Shown here piece after piece: positions 48,445 through 56,988 of a DNA stretch of 64,000 bases. The notes beneath the pieces were generated by a model that saw only the letters and a list, made by a program, of their open reading frames with translations, did not search any database and was not told where the DNA came from. The DNA is from AWTP1-13 sp036280295 (lineage in GTDB: Bacteria; Pseudomonadota; Alphaproteobacteria; Rhizobiales; Hyphomicrobiaceae): contig DASURA010000070.1 in the NCBI GenBank assembly GCA_036280295.1, positions 1-64,000 of the forward strand, given 5' to 3'. The position numbers were made by a program, and so were the translations under genes. Position 1 is the stretch's first letter. Every line of letters starts with the position of its first letter.

Positions 48445-49287
48445 ATGAGCAATCGAGAGCTTACCTATATCATCAAAGACCAGAAGCCGTTCGTGCTTGC
48501 CCGCGACGAGACCGCTCGACTAGCGTGTCGCGGGATGTGGGAACGTCGAAGCGGATCGGTTCTCGTCGTTGACGCGCGGCGACACCTAAGCGGCATCTTT
48601 ACCGGCCGTGACGCCGTACGCCTGCTGGCTAGAGGAGAGGATGGCAGCATCCCTCTAGCGAAAGCGATAACGCGCAATCCGGTCACCATTGGACCCAAGA
48701 GCCGCGCCATAGACGCCCTGCGTGCGATGGTTGAAGGCGGCTTCCGTCATGTCCCGGTGACGGAGGATGGATTGATCAGGGGAGTAGTCTCGCGCGGCGA
48801 CCTCAAGGGCATGGAATTCGAAGAGTATTGCTGGAAATACATCTGTCCAACGAGGGGTTCGGCGAGTACCTTCCGCAAAGTTGGGCAAATCATTCAAGGC
48901 CAGAAGCCTGTCTTGGCGACCGAAGACGCGCCGGTTCAGCATGTGTGCCGCATCATGCGCCGGCGTAGGATTGGGTCCATCCTCATCGTTGACAGCCACC
49001 AGCACTTGTCCGGCATCTTCACCGGCCGCGATGCGGTGCGACTGCTCGCGACACTTCAAGATGCTCCAGCAGCCCCCGTGGCTGATGCAATGACCAGGAA
49101 CCCTGTCTCGATCACGCCGGAAAGCACTGCAATCGACGCGTTGCGGGCCATGGACGATGGAGGTTTCCGGCATCTTCCCGTCGTCGCTTCTGGTATGATC
49201 CTCGGCGTGGTTTCGAGAAGCGATTTCACCGGGATCGAGATCGATCGATTGGATGAGGAAGAGCATTTGAAAGAGGTCATCTGGTAG
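48445..49287 (+). CDS. four-CBS-domain protein (duplicated Bateman module)
   Basis: 280 aa. Two halves of about 125 residues repeat each other: HLSGIFTGRDAVRLLARGED and HLSGIFTGRDAVRLLATLQD, then ITRNPVTIGPKSRAIDALRA and MTRNPVSITPESTAIDALRA, and GVVSRGDLKGMEFEE and GVVSRSDFTGIEID. This is an internal duplication of a CBS pair. It probably binds adenine nucleotides; no enzyme or channel domain is fused. The ATG at 48445 has GGGAGG 6 nt upstream and is better than an in-frame ATG at 48418. The linker EEYCWKYICPTRGSAS contains two cysteines. Confidence 0.87.
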   Translation: MSNRELTYIIKDQKPFVLARDETARLACRGMWERRSGSVLVVDARRHLSGIFTGRDAVRLLARGEDGSIPLAKAITRNPVTIGPKSRAIDALRAMVEGGFRHVPVTEDGLIRGVVSRGDLKGMEFEEYCWKYICPTRGSASTFRKVGQIIQGQKPVLATEDAPVQHVCRIMRRRRIGSILIVDSHQHLSGIFTGRDAVRLLATLQDAPAAPVADAMTRNPVSITPESTAIDALRAMDDGGFRHLPVVASGMILGVVSRSDFTGIEIDRLDEEEHLKEVIW

Positions 49288-50389
49288 TACTGCATCCAGC
49301 ATTCGTGCGCCATGCCCGATGGCTCGCGACAACGTTTGTCCGGAGCAGTGCGGACAGTGCCTTCTATATGCACTAAAGGCTGTGGTACTCGGCCGGGTCG
49401 TAAGAGCGGCGCCGCTTTTCAGCCAGCGCAAACGGCAAATCAGAGTTTGTGCTCGACCCAACCTCTTGAAATGGTCATACCGATTGCTTCGTCAATGACG
49501 ATAATGCGCATTCGATCAGGGTCTTCCTCCAGTCTTTCCGGAACTGGCAACCCATCAGAAAAAATGCCACGTCTGACAACGTATCAGCCTGTTGCTTCTC
49601 CCCTCGCTCAATTGACATTTCACACTTTACCCTTATTTGTCTCAAGGTCTCATCGACAAAGCCACGGAGCACCCCTTCCGAGACCTTACCGCCGTTGCTA
49701 TCGGTTGCCCATCCGCCCTCCTTGGTGTAGACGAATAATTCCGTAATTTGCTGGTGTCTTATGCACGAACGTACGGTGTTTCACAAACACAGCAAAGTCT
49801 CTCGCTATGTCTCGGCTCATGCTCTCAACTGTACTCTGATCCACGTTGTTTCTCCTTGCCACTATTAGGCTCGGCGAAGTGCTGCTCTGCGGTCCCCCCG
49901 GACAAGCGTTCAGGATACCGACCCGCGGCCTTCTGGTGTTGCATCCAAACGACATGAACGGCAACTGATATATCGATATCGCACGCTTCGTTGCTTCTGC
50001 GAAGAAACGGCGGTGGGGCAAACAGGGTCTGGAACCTCCTTTCGTACCTTTGCGCTTACCCCTCCGATAGTACGGGTCAACGCCTGTTCCTCAGAGCACA
50101 GCAGAGTCGTGTTCTCTGACGACTGCCCCTGCGCTCGGCTGGGTCAGTTCTCGATTGCGTCCTCGCCTAACTGATGGCCGCAGGCTCTCTCTTACCTCGC
50201 CAGCCCCGTGAACAACGGTACGCTCGAGCCCGTTCACTGCTCAATCTTGCGTGGAGCTCGCGGCGCCTACCGATTGCGGAGCCGGTCTTGCGAAGGTTCA
50301 ATCCGTGCAAGACGGTAGCCGGACCCGCCCCCCGTCGGCGGTACGTGCTCGACGACGATCGCATAGCCCGAGTGCCGGCCGGAAGACTG
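49288..50389. other. 1.1-kb gene-poor stretch of lower GC
   Basis: No conserved protein was recognised. Codon use is unlike the neighbours, and A/T-rich segments are frequent. A 65-residue minus-strand frame (49475-49672) and a 107-residue one (49698-50021) exist but show no family pattern. It is possibly the remains of inserted DNA. Confidence 0.4.
49475..49672 (-). CDS. hypothetical small protein, weakly supported
   Basis: 65 aa starting at GTG: LRGFVDETLRQIRVKCEMSI, then DTLSDVAFFLMGCQFRKDWR. The sequence is amphipathic and free of low complexity, so it could be real, but there is no clear ribosome site or relative. Base composition is lower in GC than that of surrounding genes. Confidence 0.25.
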   Translation of the reverse strand: MLRGFVDETLRQIRVKCEMSIERGEKQQADTLSDVAFFLMGCQFRKDWRKTLIECALSSLTKQSV

Positions 50390-50734
50390 TCAGCGTCCCC
50401 GCGCACGCGACAGGCTTCCAATGTAGCTCAGGAGCGCATCGATCTCAGGCGGATCGAGCGCGAATTCTGGCATCATCGGGTGTCCCACTACAATTCCTTC
50501 GGCCAATGCCTCGGCGAGATGATCGACGGGATAGCGCTGAGGCAACAAGCGGAACGGGGGTGCGAGCGCAACAGGACTCGCGCCCTCGGTGCCAATCGCA
50601 TGACACCGCGCGCACTTGGCCGTGGCGATGGCCCGGCCGCGCTCAAGAGGCAAATCGCCTGCGGCAGCGATCGCGGCCGTCACGGTGACCGAGAGCAAAG
50701 CGCAGAGCGCGCCACAGATGCGCCTTGGGATCAT
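50390..50734 (-). CDS. small c-type cytochrome
   Basis: 114 aa. A signal peptide (ICGALCALLSVTVTAAIAAA) is followed by heme motif CARCH near residues 41-45 (GRAIATAKCARCHAIG), a Met ligand candidate in GHPMMPEFAL and the end helix IDALLSYIGSLSRARG. This is the usual one-heme class I layout. The ATG at 50734 is chosen because it puts the signal at the N-terminus; a longer frame to 50815 lacks one. No FixK-type box lies within 200 bp upstream. The decayed flavodoxin gene stands right upstream on the same strand. Confidence 0.82.
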   Translation of the reverse strand: MIPRRICGALCALLSVTVTAAIAAAGDLPLERGRAIATAKCARCHAIGTEGASPVALAPPFRLLPQRYPVDHLAEALAEGIVVGHPMMPEFALDPPEIDALLSYIGSLSRARGR

Positions 50735-50930
50735 GAGGTCACGCTCGAAAGCGGCTTTGTAATCTTGAGGGACATTGGCATCGCGCGTCCCCAGTACGGC
50801 TCTCGACCATGACACGAGCTCACTTCAGCGCCTCGCAGCAGTCCCATCGCTGAACAAAGCAACCTACCGCGGCGTCCTCTTGTCCTTCTCTCTTGTTTGA
50901 CCAATGCATTCCGCCGCGTGCTCCGAAACC

Positions 50931-51276
50931 GTCGTGAAGCGCGAACAACCCGGCCTCCGCGAAGCGACAGGTTCGATATTCCTCCCCCGCGCCAAGTGGC
51001 GGCGGAAGAGTCGAGCGGACCGCTCGAGAACAGGCACACCGGGATTCGTCGGAGACCCGCTATGTGGCGCGTCACCAAGCGGCGGGCGTCACGATGCCAC
51101 CGGTTCCCGTAAAGGGCGCCGCCGATGATGGCCGCGTCGTAGCCACGCAGTTCGCGTAGGCCTGATGCCGGCATCAGAGCTACCTCGACACCGACTGCCT
51201 TGAGCTCATCGGAGATAGTGGACGCGATTTCCGCGGTGCCACCGCGTTTGGAACCCCATGTGACGAGCACGCGCAT
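50931..51276 (-). pseudogene. flavodoxin/HemG-like protein, frameshifted
   Basis: ATG at 51276: MRVLVTWGSKRGGTAEIAST, the FMN phosphate loop, then LKAVGVEVALMPASGLRELR, YDAAIIGGALYGNRWHRDAR and IPVCLFSSGPLDSSA. After that the frame is lost (AEAGLFALHDGFGARGGMHW continues elsewhere without matching the family). The last third of the domain is degenerate. A poor FixK-like sequence (TTGATCTGTCGCAA, 51335-51348) is 58 bp upstream. Confidence 0.6.
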
Positions 51277-51576
51277 CTGCGGATTTCCTGAATTTGCGCC
51301 AGTGCACACAATTCACTCGCAACCTGCTGGCACCTTGATCTGTCGCAAAGCGCCTCACATGGGCACCAGTTACCGTTGCTCGCAATCGAGCAGGATCAAG
51401 TGTGGCACGCGGGATGCGGAGTAGCATTCTTCGGAGGTGCACCCAGCGTGTCCCGGATCCTTTGCCAGGGCGCGTTCAGCGACGGAGCTACAAGCTTGAT
51501 CTCCGGCGCAGCGGGACGGGCTCAGTCCATCCTCACATGGCGAAATCGCGCCGCTGTGTCGCGCCCCGATCGACAA

Positions 51577-51590
51577 TTGATCTCAATCAA
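51577..51590. promoter_or_regulatory. FixK/FNR-type box TTGATCTCAATCAA
   Basis: Near-perfect palindrome and the rightmost box in the window, 120 bp before the preferred start of an uncharacterised gene at 51711. Confidence 0.75.
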
Positions 51591-51710
51591 TGCCCCGCGG
51601 GAGACCACTCCGTCAGGGTTTTGGACGGCGCTGTAGGTCTGTGGGACGCGTGGAAGGGTCTGATCAATACGCGTCTCCGCGGAAAGCGTCAGATAGGGAA
51701 AGTATGTGCG

Positions 51711-52220
51711 GTGGCGCGCAGAGTCATCGAAGTCAATGACCGGATCCAGCGGGGCTATCGCTACGAGCTGACAGCCCCAGCCGGACGCCAGTTCAGTCCC
51801 GAGTTCCGCCCTGATCTGACACCTGCCGAAATGCTTCGACTTGGCGTATTCGGTGGCAAGTACATGACGGATTGCAGCGACGAATTCCCTCGCAGTTGGT
51901 TCATCGGCGCCAAGCTCTCGCCGCACCAATCCGATTCGTCCTTCAACTGCTTCGGTGTAGCCGCAAGCCAACCGCTCTCGATATGGCGGAAGAGGGGGTG
52001 GATACACCCAGCAGACCCGCGCGGTTGGTTTCAATGGTACTGCCGCTACTACCAAGGCAGACGTTTGCCGGACGAAGATGCCCGCCAAATCAAGCGATGG
52101 AAGGCCATGCAGCGGCACGTACGTCAACTTCAGCGCAACTGCGAGCCAGGCGATGTCGGCTGCCGCAAGCGCCAGCGTCAGGCCCTACTCCACTGGGCCT
52201 ATGACAGTCGCAAGCTTTAG
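51711..52220 (+). CDS. conserved uncharacterised basic protein
   Basis: 169 aa from a GTG at 51711 (AGGGAAAG upstream); an in-frame ATG at 51537 would include the FixK-type box. Key stretches: RIQRGYRYELTAPAGRQFSP, PDLTPAEMLRLGVFGGKYMT, DCSDEFPRSWFIGAKLSP, WIHPADPRGWFQWYCRYYQG and KRWKAMQRHVRQLQRNC. It is rich in Trp, Tyr, Arg and Cys, with no signal or membrane segment. I recall similar unnamed proteins in many bacteria and some eukaryotes, but no function. Conserved DPRGWFQWYCRYY and FPRSWF suggest a folded enzyme or nucleic-acid-related domain (inference). Confidence 0.7.
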   Translation: MARRVIEVNDRIQRGYRYELTAPAGRQFSPEFRPDLTPAEMLRLGVFGGKYMTDCSDEFPRSWFIGAKLSPHQSDSSFNCFGVAASQPLSIWRKRGWIHPADPRGWFQWYCRYYQGRRLPDEDARQIKRWKAMQRHVRQLQRNCEPGDVGCRKRQRQALLHWAYDSRKL

Positions 52221-52307
52221 GCGGTAATGGATGGCGTCTTGCGAGAAAATAGGGCGCCGATCGGAACTCCAGCCCCCTTTCGCCTCGGTGCCAGCCAGCG
52301 AGACACT

Positions 52308-52805
52308 ATGAGAGGCCGCCGCTCGTTTCTGCGCTTGATCGGTTGTTTGGCGCTTTGCATGGGCGTCGCGGTAATCAACGGGAGCGTCACCTATCCGGAG
52401 ATCCCCACTTGGTACGCCTCGCTTACCAAGCCGTCCTGGACGCCGCCGAACTGGGTTTTCCCGGTTGTCTGGAACGTTCTCTATCCATTGATGGGTCTAA
52501 GCTTGTGGCTGCTTTGGGATTGTGCCGGCGATTCGCCCGGAAGACGATCCGCCGTCAGACTCTTCTTCCTGCAGCTCGCTCTCAATGCAGCCTGGTCACC
52601 GATATTCTTTGCGCTCCACCAAGCGCGGGCGGCGCTGGTCCTCGCCATCGTGCTGGCTGCGGTCATTGCGGCTACGATTGCTGCAGCGTGGACCACGTTA
52701 CGAATAGCGGCATGGCTCTTGGTTCCATATCTGCTCTGGGTTCTCTACGCAATCTCTCTAAATGCCGGCATTGCGGCGCTGAATTCCAACCTCGGCCCGC
52801 TATGA
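52308..52805 (+). CDS. tspO: TspO/MBR-family membrane protein
   Basis: 165 aa with five helices. TspO hallmarks: WYASLTKPSWTPPNWVFPVV, WNVLYPLMGLSLWLLW, LFFLQLALNAAWSPIFFALH and YLLWVLYAISLNAGIAALN. TspO binds porphyrins; in purple bacteria it dampens photosynthesis-gene expression in response to oxygen. The ATG at 52308 has GCGAGAC upstream. It follows the uncharacterised gene by 87 bp on the same strand and may share the box at 51577. Confidence 0.9.
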   Translation: MRGRRSFLRLIGCLALCMGVAVINGSVTYPEIPTWYASLTKPSWTPPNWVFPVVWNVLYPLMGLSLWLLWDCAGDSPGRRSAVRLFFLQLALNAAWSPIFFALHQARAALVLAIVLAAVIAATIAAAWTTLRIAAWLLVPYLLWVLYAISLNAGIAALNSNLGPL

Positions 52806-52860
52806 CCCGATTTCGCCTTCCTGTCAGGGCTCGGCGAGTTTGGCGATATGGTTCTTCTGC

Positions 52861-53270
52861 TCAGCCTCGCCCGGGCAGCGCGCGGCCGCGATCGAGTGTC
52901 CACATGACGCGATTGGGGCCAACAACGCCCAGGACGGCGCGGCCGCGCAGCGGTTCGAGGGCTGGCTTCCAGGGGACCAGGGTGAAGGTCTCCGCGCTCC
53001 GGATGACGGCGAGCCTGCCGGTCGGTGTCGCCATGGCGCGCTCGTAGACGCCGGAGATCCGGCTTCCGGGCTCGTGCGGCACGTGGATTGCGTTCAGCTG
53101 GCGCGACAGCGTGTCGGCGAGACGCGCCGTCTCCCGCTGTCTCAGGCCCGCGTATCATGTGCGGCTTCGGCGCGACATCGTTCGAACCGGACAGGTGGGC
53201 CAGCCCCCGCCCAGCCAGCCAGCGGCCGCGGTCGGCAAGACCTCCAGCCGCGGGACGTAGGCTTCCCCCT
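52861..53270 (-). pseudogene. relaxase (DUF3363 type) C-terminal remnant
   Basis: From about 53155 down: RQRETARLADTLSRQLNAIH, VPHEPGSRISGVYERAMATP, TGRLAVIRSAETFTLVPWKP and the closing GPNRVMWTLDRGRALPG. This is the end of VirD2-like relaxases with a DUF3363 domain. A further piece (WLAGRGLAHLSGSNDVAPKP) is upstream in another frame to about 53270. The nicking domain is missing. It indicates a former conjugative or mobilisable element. Confidence 0.6.
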
Positions 53271-53277
53271 CAGGGTC

Positions 53278-53990
53278 TCATCGCCGGCAAGCGCCACCAG
53301 CATGCCCCGGTACGGGCGTCAGCTGGCTTGATCCGGCCCAGGTCGGCGTAGTGCACCAGGCCGTCGACGGCATCAAGATCCTTTCGGTGCCGCTGACGGA
53401 TATTGATGGTTTGCGGCCTGCTAGGGCATGGTGCGCCTGGGATGGGGAACGTTTTCGCACATCGCTCAAGTATGTGCTGACGTCCAAGCGTGTAATCTCT
53501 GCGATGGGAAGATGTCCGATCCCGGTCTTGTGCGTTCGTCCCTTCCACTTGCCGAACACAGAGCGATGGCCGCCGCGGATGTTCATGGCGTAGCGGAGTT
53601 CGTCCTGATCGCGAGTACGCTTGTCACACGCGACTGTCTCAAGCTATTCGGAAAACGCTTCGTTGAGCGTAGTGCCGGCTTTGCGGCGGCGCTCCTCCTC
53701 GCGCTTGTGCCAGGGGTCCTCGCCGCGAGAGATCGTGACGACGATTGCTCCCTTGCGTTTGCGCGCTTCGGCAATCGTAACGTCCGGCCAACGGCCTAGC
53801 GGCATGTCCTTGGTGGCACTGCCCGCCACCCGGGCTCGGTAGTACCAGGTCTTCGTGCCCGAGCTTTCCACGTACAGTTTGAGCCCCTCGTTGCGGTGAC
53901 CATCGACGTGGTAGACGACGCGAGCCTTGCCGTCAGGGATCGCAACGCCTTGATCGCCAGCTCGTTAGCCGGCACAGTGCGCTGAGCCAT
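53278..53990 (-). pseudogene. tyrosine integrase (P4/DUF4102 type), frameshifted
   Basis: ATG at 53990: MAQRTVPANELAIKAL, then after a frameshift VESSGTKTWYYRARVAGSAT, KDMPLGRWPDVTIAEARKRK and RGEDPWHKREEERRRKAGTT, the DUF4102 arm-binding part. A stop and a new frame give RYAMNIRGGHRSVFGKWKGR and IAEITRLDVSTYLSDVRKRS, the core-binding domain. The catalytic RxxR-Y part is lost in the relaxase remnant. Such integrases sit at one end of genomic islands. This one points inward, toward the stress island. Confidence 0.65.
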
Positions 53991-54006
53991 GCGTCCCCCG
54001 CATAGA

Positions 54007-54057
54007 CCGTGTGATGATGTTCAAGTCGGACCCTTTCATCACACGCTCATCACACGG
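54007..54057. repeat. 11-bp inverted repeat with a tandem half copy before the integrase remnant
   Basis: CCGTGTGATGA at 54007-54017 is the exact reverse complement of TCATCACACGG at 54047-54057; an extra TCATCACACG lies directly before the latter (54036-54045). It lies 17 bp upstream of the integrase start, so it could be an integrase or excisionase binding site. Confidence 0.5.
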
Positions 54058-54125
54058 CAGCGGTGACTTGGGGTGAGTTTGACTGAGATGACCTGATTCT
54101 GTCTGAGACTTAGGAGCCGCGCTTA

Positions 54126-54629
54126 ATGCCCAGAAAAACCAAGACATTATCAGGTTCAGATGGTGTCGAGGCATCTCGCGGCAAGTCTGGCCCGGCCTAC
54201 TGGCTGTTCAAGACCGAGCCAGAGACCTTTTCGTGGGAAACCCAGAAGGCGCGTGGCAAGAAAGGCGAGCCGTGGGACGGCGTGCGCAATTTCCTCGCCC
54301 GCAACAACATGAAGGCGATGCAACTCGGCGACCTTGGGTTCTTCTACCATTCGGGCAAGGACAAGGAGGTCGTCGGCGTCGTCGAAGTGTGCGCACTGGC
54401 CCATCCAGACCCCAAGGACGACACCGGCGTATGGAAGTGCGTGGACGTGCGCGCTGTCTGCGACATGCCCAAGGCTGTGACCCTCGCGGACGTGAAGGCC
54501 AACCCCAGGCTCGCCAACATGGCCCTCGTCAAGTCAGCGCGCCTGTCGGTGCAGCCCGTCACGCCCGAGGAATGGAAGGAGGTCTGCCGCATGGGCGGCC
54601 TCACGGCGAAAGACCTGGCGGAGCGATAG
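54126..54629 (+). CDS. EVE-domain protein
   Basis: 167 aa. EVE/ASCH-like fold: YWLFKTEPETFSWETQKARG, WDGVRNFLARNNMKAMQLGD and LGFFYHSGKDKEVVGVVEVC, then HPDPKDDTGVWKCVDVRAV. EVE proteins bind modified bases in RNA or DNA. The first 20 residues are a basic tail. An ATG with AGGAG 12 nt upstream gives the start. It is the first intact gene after the integrase remnant and marks the return to ordinary chromosomal content. Confidence 0.9.
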   Translation: MPRKTKTLSGSDGVEASRGKSGPAYWLFKTEPETFSWETQKARGKKGEPWDGVRNFLARNNMKAMQLGDLGFFYHSGKDKEVVGVVEVCALAHPDPKDDTGVWKCVDVRAVCDMPKAVTLADVKANPRLANMALVKSARLSVQPVTPEEWKEVCRMGGLTAKDLAER

Positions 54630-54737
54630 GCGGCGCCAAGTCAAATCGACGCTGCAGCGCCCAGCAGCTCAGGCTTGGCGCTGGGCGAGTGGTGACAGGA
54701 CGGTGATTGGCTGCGGATGCGATCGAATTTGGCAAAT

Positions 54738-55031
54738 CTAGCGTGCCGCGGCGGCCCGGATCAGGCTGAGGATGGCGGTGAGAACGCCGCCGCTTATGCC
54801 GCCGGCCAAGAGCTGGCTGACAAAGCCCGGAATGTCGAGGGCGCCGTTGGTGGCACGCGCGGCGGCGAGGCCGAGAAGCGCAGTAAGGATCTGGCCGCCG
54901 ATGCCGCCGCCCACCGCGCCCGAGAGCGTGTTGCCCGGTGCGCCCAGGCCGCCATCTCTGGAAAGATTGCCGGCGACGTTGCCGCCCACGGCCCCGCTCA
55001 GCAGCTGGATCAGAAGGTTGATGATGTCCAT
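54738..55031 (-). CDS. small Gly/Ala-rich hydrophobic protein
   Basis: 97 aa. Glycine-zipper-like segments (IQLLSGAVGGNVAGNL, LSGAVGGGIGGQILTALLGL and FVSQLLAGGISGGVLTAIL). Related short proteins are common in Hyphomicrobiales, without known function. Membrane association is likely. It ends just after the EVE gene, in convergent orientation. Confidence 0.65.
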   Translation of the reverse strand: MDIINLLIQLLSGAVGGNVAGNLSRDGGLGAPGNTLSGAVGGGIGGQILTALLGLAAARATNGALDIPGFVSQLLAGGISGGVLTAILSLIRAAAAR

Positions 55032-55160
55032 GGGTTGCCTCAGGCCGGTTGCACCCCCGTCGTCGTCTGCTGAAGCTATACCCGCCCGCCAAGGCTTCAG
55101 CTGGCATTCCTGAAACGTGGTTGCCCGCTCAAGGTTGCTGAGTGGAGCTGTAGCTTCGCC

Positions 55161-56429
55161 TTAATCTGCCTCACGCGTGCTCTGCTGTTTCATTTTTTTT
55201 GCGAGTGCCACGTTGGCCGTGCGCACCGGCACGCCGAATAGACGATGGCAGAGACCTGCCAACGCGGCGACGCCCGCACGGATCGTCTCGTGGGATGGAT
55301 TTGCGAAGCACAGCCGCATGCGGGTCTTGCCATAGATCTTGTCGGTTGCCCACTCGGCGCCTGGGTTGATGGCGATGCCTTCGGCAAGGGCGGCCTGCGC
55401 CAGCACCTGGGTGTCGACGCCGTCCGGCAGCTTGACCCACAGGTAGATGCCGCCGGGCGGATCGTCGAACTCGGCAGCGGTGCCGAACTGTTCGGCAAGC
55501 GCATCCATCAAAGTCTCCAGCTTGGCGCGCAGACCGGCGCGCAGCTTGGGGACGTGCGCCTCGAAATGCACCGGGCAGAACTGGCCCAGAACCATCTGCT
55601 CAAGCGCGCCTGAGCCGGCGTCGATCTTCAAGGGGAGGATGCGGGAGAGGATCTCCCAGCGGGCTACCAGGAACCCCACGCGCAGGGCCGGCGAGATCGA
55701 CTTCGAGAACGAGCCGATGTGGATCACGCCGCCGCCATCGGCCAGGCCATAAAGCGACTGCGGCCGCGTGCCGGCCCAGACCAGGTCTGAGTAGCAATCG
55801 TCCTCGAAGATCGGCACGCCATAGCGGCGCGACAGCGCGAGCAGCTCGGTGCGGCGTGCCGCACTGAGGATGGTGCCGGTGGGGTTCTGCACCGTCGGGA
55901 TGGTGTAGATGTACTTGGGGCGGATGCCCCGGGCGGCCAGATCCAGCAGCGCGGCGGCGAGAGCGTCTGTCCTCATGCCTTCGCCATCGAGCGGAATGCC
56001 CACTGCGTTGACGCCCAATCGCGCAAGTCGCGACAGCGTGCCGCCGTAGTTGGCTTGCTCCACCACCACGGTATCGCCGCGGCTCAAGAAGAGCGCATTG
56101 ACGAGGTCCATGGCCTGCAGCGAGCCCGAGGTTAGCAGGATCTCCTCAGACGTACAGGCGATGCCCGCATCGCGTGCGAGCTTGGCAACGAGGAACTCGC
56201 GCAACGGCCGATAGCCGAGCGGCCCGCTCTGCAGCGTGTACCAGGCAAGGTCGCGCCCCTCCCGCTGCAGCACGGCGTTGGCAGCCTCGACCAGACCCTC
56301 GACCGGCAGTTGCTCATGGTCATTGTGCCCGCCGACGAAGTTGTACTTGGGGTACCCGTTCCATTTCGCCGCCGCTGGCGGCAGGTTGGGCGCCAGCAGC
56401 GGCGCAAGGTCGAAGGCAGTGGCGGTCAT
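55161..56429 (-). CDS. PLP-dependent aminotransferase (class I/II, 2-aminoadipate type)
   Basis: 422 aa from ATG 56429 (AGGGAA upstream). The fold-type I pattern is clear: WYTLQSGPLGYRPLREFLVA, EEILLTSGSLQAMDLVNALF, IYTIPTVQNPTGTILSAARR, GVPIFEDDCYSDLVW and the PLP-Lys in IGSFSKSISPALRVGFL. The end has GIYLWVKLPDG and EGIAINPGAEW. This group includes LysN/2-aminoadipate and aromatic aminotransferases. The substrate is open. Upstream in-frame starts at 56453 and 56531 are less likely. Confidence 0.88.
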   Translation of the reverse strand: MTATAFDLAPLLAPNLPPAAAKWNGYPKYNFVGGHNDHEQLPVEGLVEAANAVLQREGRDLAWYTLQSGPLGYRPLREFLVAKLARDAGIACTSEEILLTSGSLQAMDLVNALFLSRGDTVVVEQANYGGTLSRLARLGVNAVGIPLDGEGMRTDALAAALLDLAARGIRPKYIYTIPTVQNPTGTILSAARRTELLALSRRYGVPIFEDDCYSDLVWAGTRPQSLYGLADGGGVIHIGSFSKSISPALRVGFLVARWEILSRILPLKIDAGSGALEQMVLGQFCPVHFEAHVPKLRAGLRAKLETLMDALAEQFGTAAEFDDPPGGIYLWVKLPDGVDTQVLAQAALAEGIAINPGAEWATDKIYGKTRMRLCFANPSHETIRAGVAALAGLCHRLFGVPVRTANVALAKKMKQQSTREAD

Positions 56430-56988
56430 TGGCGTTCCCTGAGCTGTCCCCATCGACAAAGCATATTGGCGTGTCGCAAGTCGAAACAGCATCGAAATGC
56501 CATAAGCCGGCCGTTTGCGGTTTCGCACCATCGGTATTTTGGGGCGGGATCTCGCAGCGTTGGTATTCTCGCCATCGGGTACCTAGGCCATTTCGGCAAT
56601 CAGTCTTCGCCCTGCAAGCGGCTCCAAGTGCATAAGCCCCGGATGCGCAAGATCTCGGCGGTCGACGAAACACGGGTTCAGGCGGGGATCGCCGCTTATC
56701 CGGAAAATCCGGAATGGACAGCTGCAGACTCTAAGCTCTCCGAGCCCTTCAATCGGGCGTTTCCCTCGCCAGCAAAGAAGCGCCCGTTCGACGTCCCCAA
56801 AAGAAGCCGGCCAAGGTTGCTGTTTCGCTGCGGCTGACGCGTGGGTCCGTGAACGCTTCAAGGCCGGAGGCCGAGGGTGGCAGACTCGCATCGATGCTGC
56901 ACGGAGAGAAAGGCGGCCGGTCGTCGACGCCGGAGCCGGGCGGACCCGAGTGGGGCCGGCCGCGGAACTCCAAAGCGCGATCATCCTG
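56430..56988. other. gap without a supported gene
   Basis: About 560 bp between two minus-strand genes. Only short unconserved frames were seen. It should hold the aminotransferase promoter, but no clear element stands out. Confidence 0.4.

Noticed and set aside
51335..51348. TTGATCTGTCGCAA as another FixK-type box
   Set aside because: The right half-site is wrong at two positions. It is kept only as a remark at the flavodoxin remnant.
53278..53990. An active integrase
   Set aside because: Several frameshifts are present, and the catalytic Arg/His/Tyr part is missing.
54036..54057. The two adjacent TCATCACACG copies as the start of a CRISPR or satellite array
   Set aside because: There are only two copies, separated by one base, with no further units. 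An integrase-related site is more plausible.
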